Positions 1 to 5,623 of a stretch of 6,277 nt of DNA are shown in pieces (position 1 is the stretch's first letter; each line of letters begins with the position of its first letter). The notes under the pieces were generated by a model. It was not told the DNA's origin, ran no database searches, and saw only the letters and a program-made list of their open reading frames with translations. The stretch is from Dehalococcoidales bacterium (GTDB taxonomy: Bacteria > Chloroflexota > Dehalococcoidia > Dehalococcoidales > UBA3254), in the NCBI GenBank assembly GCA_028718465.1, contig JAQULX010000180.1:1-6277 (forward strand). The letters run 5' to 3'. Position numbers and translations under genes: made by a program.

Positions 1-228
<228 letters not shown>

Positions 229-263
229 ACCAGCCTTTACAGGGCGACTAGCCTTTACAGGGC
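229..263. repeat. Two tandem copies of a 17-bp imperfect repeat
   Basis: Just after the serS stop codon, ACCAGCCTTTACAGGGC (229-245) is followed by ACTAGCCTTTACAGGGC (247-263). The copies differ at one base and have a period of 18 bp. The core AGCCTTTACAGGGC is identical in both. It is not a hairpin and no third copy is visible in the window. It could be a small replication-slippage duplication or the edge of a lost element. No function is assigned. Confidence 0.8.
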
Positions 264-322
264 AGATCTCGAAGCAAGCCGAATACAGGAAGAGGCTCCG
301 CTACTACGGCGTGAACGACAGC

Positions 323-670
323 TTAAAACCTGTTTTTACACCCGGAGCTCTGAAGACGTCGTAAAGCTTCCTTGATTTTAGCGCTTCTATTCCCATAAAG
401 ACTATTGTGAGTTTTAACCTCGCAAACAACATCGAGGTTGTCACCGATATAGCCTTGCAAATCTATCCCTGAAGCATTATTTACGGCTGAACGCCATGTC
501 CCGTCCGGGAATCTGTCAGACAACAATATACCGGCAAGCTCTATTCCCGCGTCGTGTAATTCATTATCAACCCGCTGCCCTTTGCTCCTTATATCATCAA
601 TTTTATCCCGGCGCTGCCGGTCCTTAAGCCTTGATATGCCGGCAGCGGCCGATTGCAATGCATACTCCAC
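323..670 (-). CDS. Small PD-(D/E)XK nuclease-fold-like protein, probably truncated
   Basis: I do not recognise a named gene. The 115-residue product has an amphipathic N-terminal region rich in Arg, Lys and Asp (about residues 10-35), then NELHDAGIELAGILL (36-50), then SGIDLQGYIGDNLDVVCEVKT (67-87). D70 followed by E84-V-K86 on a hydrophobic strand is the active-site pattern of PD-(D/E)XK restriction-endonuclease-like proteins, with E41... helices before it as in that fold. After K86 only one helix remains (about residues 95-108) before the TAA, so the last strand and helix usual in such domains seem to be missing. The start is GTG at 670. There is no Shine-Dalgarno sequence before it, and the frame stays open upstream to 734 without an ATG, through a palindromic repeat. 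It may be a remnant of a larger gene, and expression is doubtful. The fold call is an inference from a short motif. Confidence 0.45.
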   Translation of the reverse strand: MEYALQSAAAGISRLKDRQRRDKIDDIRSKGQRVDNELHDAGIELAGILLSDRFPDGTWRSAVNNASGIDLQGYIGDNLDVVCEVKTHNSLYGNRSAKIKEALRRLQSSGCKNRF

Positions 671-704
671 GACCTGAGCGGACGAATAATGATTAAGGCC
701 ACCC

Positions 705-759
705 CACCCTGAGACCCTTCGTCGCCTCAGATGTTAAGGAGTGAGGCTCCTCCAGGGTG
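705..759. repeat. Nested palindromic intergenic repeat
   Basis: Outer arms CACCCTG (705-711) and CAGGGTG (753-759) are perfect reverse complements, and inner arms GCCTCA (724-729) and TGAGGC (742-747) are a second perfect pair nested inside. The element could fold into a cruciform or RNA stem. It sits between ALDH1 and the nuclease-like ORF. Its sequence style (CACCCTGAG...CAGGGTGACA) matches a broad class of small interspersed palindromes that I recall from many environmental genomes, but copy number cannot be checked here. It may also act as a transcript end for ALDH1, although it has no T-tract. Confidence 0.55.
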
Positions 760-846
760 ACAGAAGGAGGATGGTTCAAGCGAGCACAGCCAGCCCCGGT
801 TCATGTCCTTTTAGATTAGAACTTACCTGAGCCGTAATATGAGATA

Positions 847-2301
847 TTAATTCCGCTGCGGCTTTAAATCCAGGGATATGGCTTTGATTTTGGTGAACTC
901 TTCCAGTCCCAGGGTATGGTTCACCTTGCCGATACCACTTTCCTTGTATCCACCCCAGGGGACTTCCAATCCGCTGATTTGATGGTTGTTCACCCACACC
1001 GTGCCAGCCTGGATTTCATTGGCAAATCTGATTCCCTTGGCAGAGTCTTTCGTCCAGACTGAAGCCGCCAGTCCAAAGGTGGTATCATTGACCAGGTCTA
1101 TGACTTCATCCTCAGAGGAGAATTTGATGATAACGGCCACCGGGCCGAAGATCTCCTCTCTGGCTATCTTCATATTCTGAGTCACATTGGAGAACACCGT
1201 CGGCATAATAAAGTAACCTTTATTTAACGGAGGATCGGCAGGTCTCTTTCCGCCTAAAAGCAAAGCGGCCCCTTCGTCTATGCCTGATTTTATATATTCT
1301 TCTACCCTGTCCCTGTGTTCGGCACTGACCACCGGCCCCATATCAGTGTTGGGGTCCTTCGGGTCTCCCGTGACAATCTTCCTGGCTCTATTCACGAAAC
1401 CGGTCACAAATTCATCGTAAATCCTCTCATGGACATAGAACCTGCCGGGCGCAGTGCAGGACATGCCAGTATTATTGAATAAAGTAGCCACCCCTCTTTC
1501 CACGGCCGCGTCCAGATCAGCGTCTTCCAAAACAATGAAGGGATTTTTACCGCCGAGCTCCAACTGGACCGGCTTCACGGTGCTGCTGGCGCACGACATT
1601 ATCCTTTTCCCGGTGGCACAGCTTCCCGTAAAGGAGACCATGTCTACTCCCGGATGAGAGACCAGCGCTTCGCCGGCGCCCCTGCCGGACCCGGTGACGA
1701 TGTTAACGATGCCAGGCGGTAAATCATTTATTTTCTCCAGTATCTCGCCCAGCCTGAGAACAGTCAGGGAAGAGTAACTGGGCGGTTTGACAATACAAGC
1801 GTTTCCGGTGGAAAGAGCCGCTGAAATCGCCATCGTGGCGCCTAACAAGGGGGAATTCCAGGGCAATACCAGAGCGCAAACACCCATAGGCTCCCGTTTA
1901 AGATAAAAGATGGTATTAGGGTCTGTTTGTACGACCTCACCCTTCAAAGACCGGCTCATCTGAGCGGTGTATTCGAACCCGCGCGGCCCCAGCATTACCT
2001 TGATCATGGCTGTTTTTGCCGGTGAACCATGACTGATAACGTCAAGCTCAGCCAGTTCCCTGGCCTGACCTCGAATTGCCTCGGCAATACGATACAGGAT
2101 GTTGGAGCGTTCTTCAGAGGACTTCCTGGACCAGACAGGCAGCGCCTGACGGGCGGATTTGACTGCTTTGTCAACGTCAGCCTTATCACCCAAAGGCACC
2201 TGAGCTATTACCTCCTCCGTAGCCGGATCATATGAGGGAAAGGTCCGGCCTGATTCGGCATCAACCCATTTCCCGCCTATCCACATCTTATAGTTCTGCA
2301 T
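847..2301 (-). CDS. NAD(P)-dependent aldehyde dehydrogenase (ALDH1)
   Basis: This is a 484-residue member of the aldehyde dehydrogenase superfamily, the usual full length, oxidising an aldehyde to its carboxylic acid with NAD(P)+ in the cytoplasm. All landmarks are present: the N-terminal MWIGGKWVDAESG block, PWN with Asn149 of the oxyanion hole, IVKP with Lys172 contacting the cofactor, SFTGS (about 223-227), the general base Glu248 in LELGGK, the nucleophile Cys282 in NTGMSC, the cofactor-ribose Glu383 in EEIFGP, and WGGYKESG near the C-terminus. The residue two before the catalytic Cys is Met, where most relatives have Gln. The ATG at 2301 is chosen because a strong AGGAGGG lies 7 nt before it and the family's N-terminus begins there; the open frame to 2433 is unconserved extra. 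It is a paralogue of ALDH2 (3594-5033), aligning almost without gaps. The substrate is unknown; betaine-aldehyde- or aryl-aldehyde-type assignments would be guesses. Confidence 0.95.
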   Translation of the reverse strand: MQNYKMWIGGKWVDAESGRTFPSYDPATEEVIAQVPLGDKADVDKAVKSARQALPVWSRKSSEERSNILYRIAEAIRGQARELAELDVISHGSPAKTAMIKVMLGPRGFEYTAQMSRSLKGEVVQTDPNTIFYLKREPMGVCALVLPWNSPLLGATMAISAALSTGNACIVKPPSYSSLTVLRLGEILEKINDLPPGIVNIVTGSGRGAGEALVSHPGVDMVSFTGSCATGKRIMSCASSTVKPVQLELGGKNPFIVLEDADLDAAVERGVATLFNNTGMSCTAPGRFYVHERIYDEFVTGFVNRARKIVTGDPKDPNTDMGPVVSAEHRDRVEEYIKSGIDEGAALLLGGKRPADPPLNKGYFIMPTVFSNVTQNMKIAREEIFGPVAVIIKFSSEDEVIDLVNDTTFGLAASVWTKDSAKGIRFANEIQAGTVWVNNHQISGLEVPWGGYKESGIGKVNHTLGLEEFTKIKAISLDLKPQRN

Positions 2302-2308
2302 GCTGTAA

Positions 2309-2315
2309 CCCTCCT
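2309..2315 (-). promoter_or_regulatory. Ribosome binding site deciding the ALDH1 start
   Basis: The minus strand reads AGGAGGG with 7 nt to the ATG at 2301. This fixes the start 44 codons inside the longest possible frame, which runs from 2433. Confidence 0.88.
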
Positions 2316-2403
2316 GAAAAATATATGTTGTGCTGCCGGTATCATGCGCATCATTATCCGACAGTAAATGAGCACAGATAATATGAGGGGAACTATCCCT
2401 CAC

Positions 2404-2446
2404 CTTAATCCTCTCCACACCCTGAAGGCGCACGAGAGGAATTTAA
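2404..2446. repeat. Imperfect palindrome of a repeat-like type
   Basis: TTAATCCTCTC (2405-2415) pairs with GAGAGGAATTTAA (2434-2446) with a two-base bulge; the core CCTCTC/GAGAGG (2410-2415, 2434-2439) is perfect, and the loop is 18 nt. The flank CCCTCACCTTAATCCTCTCC resembles a widespread intergenic repeat style of environmental bacteria (CCCTCACCCTAA...CTCTCCC). That is recollection, and membership of a repeat family needs genome-wide copies. Confidence 0.4.
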
Positions 2447-2718
2447 TGTGAAATCTCCAGTGAGAGGAGAGCCTGCCCTACGGCCCTTTCCTGACATGAG
2501 GTCAGTTGAAGGTTCCTGGAAATATTCTTCCCCTTTGAAGAGAAAAACTTGAAGAGGGAGCTTAAGGCCCACTCACTCCGGTCCTCTCCCCAACCAGATG
2601 GCGACTGGAGAGAGTAATTTTGCTTGTGAAGACGACCCTGAGAAAGAAATCAGAGAAGCAGTACCCCGCCGGGGGGAGAAGAAATTGCTTGCATTCATCT
2701 TCAGCGCAGTATGCTGTA

Positions 2719-2765
2719 CCGGCCTCTGCCGCCCGGCACCGTTCGATTGGGGCGGCAGAGGCCGG
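2719..2765. terminator. Strong 16-bp-stem hairpin downstream of the SDR gene
   Basis: CCGGCCTCTGCCGCCC (2719-2734) and GGGCGGCAGAGGCCGG (2750-2765) are perfect reverse complements around a 15-nt loop. The stem begins 35 bases beyond the SDR stop codon in its direction of transcription. There is no T-run on either side, so it is not a textbook Rho-independent terminator. It may stop or pause transcription, protect the ALDH2-SDR mRNA 3' end, or be an interspersed palindrome. It would help explain a break between the ALDH2-SDR operon and ALDH1. The hairpin itself is certain; the terminator role is inferred. Confidence 0.45.
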
Positions 2766-2800
2766 AATAACAGAATCACAGGTGCTATCCGGAAGACCGT

Positions 2801-3562
2801 TTAAAGTACGCTGTCGCCGCCATCGACACCAATGTTCTGGCCGACGATATCTCCGGCGAGGTCCGAGGCCAAAAAGGCGACCAGGTTACCAATGTCCTCG
2901 GGAGTGGTGGACCGCCTGATGGGAATCTTGGCCAGAGCATTCTCTACTCCGCCCGGAAGCGGCCCTCCGCCGCCAAAATTGGTCAGGCCCAGGCCGGGAG
3001 CGATACTGTTTACATTGATATTGTAAGGCGCTGCCGACACTCCAATTCCTTTGGTAAAATTCACGATAGCTGCCTTGGCCGCATTATAAACCACAGTATG
3101 AGACATGCCTTTCCCGGCGCCTATCGAAGAGATATTGATAATCTTGCCGCTTTTTTGCTCCATCATTTGAGGAAGAACCGCATTGGTAGCGACCATGGCG
3201 GCCTTGAGGTTAAGGGCAATCTCTTTGTCCCATTCCTCTTCATTCCTTTCAGTAAAGAGCTTGAGCGAGGTAATGCCACCCGCATTATTTACCAGGATAT
3301 CGATCCGCCCGAATTGTTCCAGGGCGGATTTGATCGCCTGCTTGATTTCAGCGCTTTTAGTCAAATCAACCTTGAAGGCAGCGGACTTGCGTCCCAGAGA
3401 GGCGATTTCATTGGCGGTCTTTTGGGCCCCTTCCAGGTCGATATCAAGAACAATAACATCGCATCCCTCTCTGGCAAGGACCATTGCAATACCCTTGCCA
3501 AACCCCTTTTGACTACCGGCGCCGGTTACCAGGGCTACTTTACCTTTTAAACCTAGATCCAT
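2801..3562 (-). CDS. Classical short-chain dehydrogenase/reductase (SDR)
   Basis: This 253-residue protein is a full-length classical SDR (FabG-like fold), a cytoplasmic NAD(P)-dependent oxidoreductase acting on an alcohol or ketone/aldehyde. The Rossmann motif TGAGSQKGFGKG spans residues 13-24 and has two more residues between the glycines than the usual TGxxxGxG. Asp40 ends the second strand (VIVLD), which favours NAD(H). NNAG is at 92-95. The catalytic tetrad is Asn118, Ser146, Tyr159 and Lys163 (YNAAK), with the normal 13-residue Ser-Tyr spacing. SIAPG (186-190) and the terminal VDGG are also typical. The ATG at 3562 has AGGAGG 8 nt upstream. It starts 31 bp after the ALDH2 stop, so the two are very likely co-transcribed, suggesting an alcohol oxidised by the SDR and then an aldehyde by an ALDH. 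The FabG name would be misleading in this context. Confidence 0.94.
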   Translation of the reverse strand: MDLGLKGKVALVTGAGSQKGFGKGIAMVLAREGCDVIVLDIDLEGAQKTANEIASLGRKSAAFKVDLTKSAEIKQAIKSALEQFGRIDILVNNAGGITSLKLFTERNEEEWDKEIALNLKAAMVATNAVLPQMMEQKSGKIINISSIGAGKGMSHTVVYNAAKAAIVNFTKGIGVSAAPYNINVNSIAPGLGLTNFGGGGPLPGGVENALAKIPIRRSTTPEDIGNLVAFLASDLAGDIVGQNIGVDGGDSVL

Positions 3563-3570
3563 GGATTTAT

Positions 3571-3576
3571 CCTCCT
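3571..3576 (-). promoter_or_regulatory. Ribosome binding site of the SDR gene
   Basis: AGGAGG on the minus strand, 8 nt before the ATG at 3562, lies inside the 31-bp ALDH2-SDR spacer. It indicates independent translation initiation within one mRNA. Confidence 0.88.
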
Positions 3577-3593
3577 GTTTTTTAAATTATAGA

Positions 3594-5033
3594 CTATCCC
3601 ATATTCAAACAGAACTGCTTGAGGTCAGTCAACTCTTCCAGTCCGCACATTGAACCGGCTTTACCCAGGCCGCTTTCTTTAACGTTGCCGCCCCAGGGCA
3701 GCTCATGCACCGCAGTCCGGGGCATATTCAGGTAGACGTTGCCGGCACGCAGCTCATTAAGACACTTAAGGCCTCTCTCCATATTTCCGGTCCAGACCAC
3801 GGCGCAAAGTCCGTAAGGCGTGTCGTTAGCCATGCCGATGACATCATCCTGCGAGGAGAACTTCTGGATACAGGCTGCCGGGCCAAAGATTTCCTCCCGG
3901 GCTATGGTCATATTGTGGGTGACATCGACAATGACCGCAGGCATCAAAAAATAACCTTTATTGAGCAGAGCGGCGGGCCTCTTCCCTCCCAGGATAATAC
4001 GGGCCCCTTCCTTTTCAGCCGACTGGATCAAGTTTTCCACCTTCTCCATCTGCGGCTTGTTGGCCATGGGACCCATCGTCGTTTTTTCATCCCAGGGATC
4101 TCCCACGACAATCTTTTTGACTTCGCTCACGAATATATCCACAAACATGTCATGCACTTTCTCATGTACAAAAAAGACGCCCGGAGACGAACAGTTCTGA
4201 GCGGTATTGACAAAATACCTGAGGGCATGAGCTTTAGCGGCCTTCTCGACATCGGCATCTTCGTAGATAATAACCGGGTTTTTGCCCCCCAGCTCCATGA
4301 TAAGCTTCTTGACCGTTGAGCTGGCGTCGCACATGATTGATTTTCCCGTTTCGCTGCTGCCGGTAAAACGGACCACATCAATTCCGGGGTGAGATGCCAG
4401 GGCCTTGCCAATAGAGCCGCCCGGTCCGGTAACCATATTGACTGTCCCGGCCGGGAAACCGGCCTTTTCCAAAGCTTCGGCAAACTTCAGGGATGACAGG
4501 GAATTGATACTGGCCGGTTTGATGATACAGGTATTACCGGCAGCCAGGGCCGGCGCTACCAGGTCAGTCATCATATGATAGACGCCGTTCCAGGGAACGA
4601 TACAGGCGCAGACTCCCAGCGGAACCCGCTGAAGGTAAGAAAGGGCATTGGGCATAGCGGGTATAACCTGCCCCATCACGGCCCGGCTGATAGAAGCCGT
4701 ATATTCTGCCAGCGTCGCCGCCAGTTCAATGGTGCCGGAAGCCATCTTTTTCGGAGTACCATGCTCGTTGACTTCCAATGAGATCAGAGCATCCGCATCA
4801 TCTCTAAGGGCATCTGCGAACCGCTCGAGAATTTTAGCGCGCTCGGAAGGCATCATTTTTGACCATACCGGAAAAGCCGCCGCCGCCGCTTTCACCGCTT
4901 TATCGATGTCAGATTGTCCACCTAACGGGGCTCGGCCCAATTCCTCTTCAGTAGAAGGATTTAAAACCGCGAAGGTCTGCCCGGATTCGGCATCCACCCA
5001 TTTACCGCCGATCCACATTTTGTTACTGCCCAT
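3594..5033 (-). CDS. NAD(P)-dependent aldehyde dehydrogenase (ALDH2)
   Basis: This 479-residue, full-length aldehyde dehydrogenase is the first gene of the minus-strand operon. It shows MWIGGKWVDAESG at residues 6-18, the oxyanion-hole Asn149 in VPWN, Lys172 in IIKP, RFTGS (222-226), the general base Glu247 in MELGGK, the catalytic Cys281 in NTAQNC, and Glu381 in EEIFGP. Two oddities stand out. The active-site block has Ala where most relatives have Gly (NTAQNC instead of NxGQxC). The C-terminal motif reads WGGNVKESG, one residue longer than the usual GGYKESG found in ALDH1. Start choice: ATG 5033 has AAGGAGGA with only 4 nt spacing from its core; the next ATG (5018) would be 19 nt away, so 5033 is preferred. 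It is paralogous to ALDH1 along its whole length and probably has a different substrate range. Specificity cannot be read from the sequence. Confidence 0.95.
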   Translation of the reverse strand: MGSNKMWIGGKWVDAESGQTFAVLNPSTEEELGRAPLGGQSDIDKAVKAAAAAFPVWSKMMPSERAKILERFADALRDDADALISLEVNEHGTPKKMASGTIELAATLAEYTASISRAVMGQVIPAMPNALSYLQRVPLGVCACIVPWNGVYHMMTDLVAPALAAGNTCIIKPASINSLSSLKFAEALEKAGFPAGTVNMVTGPGGSIGKALASHPGIDVVRFTGSSETGKSIMCDASSTVKKLIMELGGKNPVIIYEDADVEKAAKAHALRYFVNTAQNCSSPGVFFVHEKVHDMFVDIFVSEVKKIVVGDPWDEKTTMGPMANKPQMEKVENLIQSAEKEGARIILGGKRPAALLNKGYFLMPAVIVDVTHNMTIAREEIFGPAACIQKFSSQDDVIGMANDTPYGLCAVVWTGNMERGLKCLNELRAGNVYLNMPRTAVHELPWGGNVKESGLGKAGSMCGLEELTDLKQFCLNMG

Positions 5034-5037
5034 AGTT

Positions 5038-5043
5038 CCTCCT
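5038..5043 (-). promoter_or_regulatory. Ribosome binding site of ALDH2 (short spacing)
   Basis: AGGAGG on the minus strand, extended to AAGGAGGA (5044-5037), with 4 nt between the core and the ATG at 5033. The spacing is shorter than optimal, but the site is too far from the second ATG (5018) to serve it, so it decides the start. Confidence 0.82.
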
Positions 5044-5150
5044 TGATATAAGTGTGATAGAATTGAAGACTACTGCAGAAAAATAATAATAACCCGGGAC
5101 GGATTATCATTATCCATAATGTGTATATATAACTCAATGTTGCATGTCCA

Positions 5151-5179
5151 ATATTACTATATAGCTATACTCATGTCAA
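5151..5179 (-). promoter_or_regulatory. Sigma-70-type promoter of the ALDH2-SDR operon
   Basis: On the minus strand a perfect -35 box TTGACA (5179-5174) is followed by exactly 17 bp and TAATAT (5156-5151), a 4/6 match to TATAAT. The expected start of transcription is near 5144, giving a leader of about 110 nt before the ALDH2 ATG. The spacer holds a perfect 10-bp palindrome, TATAGCTATA (5160-5169). The AT-rich setting raises the chance of coincidental -10 boxes, but a perfect -35 at optimal spacing in the right place is good support. Confidence 0.55.
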
Positions 5180-5204
5180 TAAAAGGCTTCTTATCTTTTA
5201 TTGA
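5176..5204. promoter_or_regulatory. Candidate operator: perfect 10-bp inverted repeat over the -35 box
   Basis: TCAATAAAAG (5176-5185) and CTTTTATTGA (5195-5204) are perfect reverse complements separated by 9 bp, so the half-sites are 19 bp apart centre to centre, about two helical turns. One arm covers four bases of the -35 box TTGACA of the inferred ALDH2 promoter. This geometry suits a dimeric regulator acting on the operon. It could instead form a weak AT-rich RNA hairpin. No regulator gene lies in the window. Confidence 0.5.
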
Positions 5205-5418
5205 TAAATAGAAAACCCGGGAATGGATGCCGACAGCAGGATTTTAATATTGTATATATAATTATACTTCATTATATAACTTTGATTATTCATGATATGC
5301 ATTATTCCTGTTTATACGGCACATGAACAAAGGGAGGATGGAGAATTTTATCCTTACCCCTATTCACCCGGTATCCCAGGGTCATTTCGTTCTTTTCAAG
5401 GCAGGGGGATAATGGTTT

Positions 5419-5445
5419 GGGCGGGCGGATCACACAGACCCGCCC
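5419..5445. repeat. GC-rich palindromic intergenic repeat
   Basis: GGGCGGG (5419-5425) and CCCGCCC (5439-5445) are perfect reverse complements around a 13-nt loop, followed by CTACA. The sequence type (GGGCGGG...GACCCGCCCCTACA) resembles a small interspersed palindrome that I recall from many environmental bacterial genomes. It stands out against the AT-rich DNA to its left. It is a single copy in this window. Confidence 0.55.
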
Positions 5446-5567
5446 CTACACTTAATTACTGATATCCTCGCACTGAAGGGCACAGCAGTTGCATAAAAGC
5501 CGCGCACTGACAAGATCAGGGCAAAGCTAATCGAACAGGGCCGGTTAAAAAATACAGCCCTGCCGCA

Positions 5568-5597
5568 TTGACAGGCCGCTCTATTTATCTTTACACT
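5568..5597 (+). promoter_or_regulatory. Possible promoter of the zinc-ribbon/lemA genes
   Basis: A perfect TTGACA (5568-5573) is followed, after 18 bp, by TACACT (5592-5597), a 4/6 match to TATAAT. Transcription would start near 5604, about 20 nt before the ATG at 5624, leaving room for the AAGGA ribosome site at 5612-5616. The -10 match is modest. Confidence 0.42.
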
Positions 5598-5623
5598 AAT
5601 AATAGGATTATAAGGAAGATTAC

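Larger units (their letters stand above)
2302..2800. other. Gene-free gap between SDR and ALDH1
   Basis: About 500 bases carry no convincing gene. From the ALDH1 side there is the ribosome site, then an AT-rich stretch (about 2320-2390) with a TATTAT on the minus strand (2378-2383) that has no good -35 partner, so an ALDH1 promoter is possible but not shown. Next come an imperfect palindrome at 2404-2446 and a shorter CTCTCC/GGAGAG pair at 2584-2589 and 2607-2612. The strong hairpin at 2719-2765 lies next to the SDR stop. Short open frames here, such as 2598-2804 (+), have no ribosome site and run through the hairpin into the antisense of the SDR. The gap looks like a place where small repeats have accumulated. 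Confidence 0.7.
5034..5623. other. Divergent intergenic region, ALDH2 / zinc-ribbon gene
   Basis: These 590 bases hold no supported gene. The left half (about 5045-5320) is strongly AT-rich and carries the ALDH2 promoter and dyad. It also holds two copies of AACCCGGGA (5091-5099, 5214-5222), each followed 32-38 bp later by GTATATATAA (5123-5132, 5252-5261), possibly an old imperfect duplication. The right half is GC-richer, with a palindrome at 5419-5445, a CAGGGC/GCCCTG pair (5536-5541, 5557-5562), and a promoter for the zinc-ribbon gene at 5568-5597. A 29-codon frame at 5323-5412 has no ribosome site and is not called. Confidence 0.7.

Noticed and set aside
229..263. CRISPR array
   Set aside because: There are only two short units with a one-base gap and no spacers or cas genes.
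248..364. Plus-strand frame reading SKQAEYRKRLRYYGV in the serS downstream gap
   Set aside because: The peptide looks protein-like, but there is no start codon with a ribosome site and the frame is only about 38 codons; at most it is a gene scrap.
2378..2406. Promoter for ALDH1 with TATTAT as -10 box
   Set aside because: No acceptable -35 hexamer lies 16-18 bp upstream, so it is mentioned only as a possibility in the gap entry.
2302..2433. N-terminal extension of ALDH1 (44 extra codons, start at 2433)
   Set aside because: The strong AGGAGGG at 2309-2315 and the family N-terminus place the start at 2301; the extension has no family similarity and runs through a palindrome.
2598..2804. Plus-strand 68-codon frame with a charged, protein-like first half
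   Set aside because: It has no ribosome site, contains the 16-bp-stem hairpin and ends antisense to the SDR C-terminus.
2620..2919. Plus-strand 99-codon frame overlapping the SDR end
   Set aside because: It overlaps the SDR antisense, has no ribosome site and shows no recognisable domain.
3098..3550. Plus-strand 150-codon frame opposite the SDR
   Set aside because: It is an antisense shadow of a clear SDR gene.
3705..4319. Plus-strand 204-codon frame opposite ALDH2
   Set aside because: Long antisense frames are common opposite codon-biased genes; ALDH2 is unambiguous and this frame has no recognisable domain.
5323..5412. 29-codon plus-strand frame in the divergent intergenic region
   Set aside because: The ATG has no ribosome site; the AGGGAGG just after it abuts the next ATG with no usable spacing, and there is no family resemblance.
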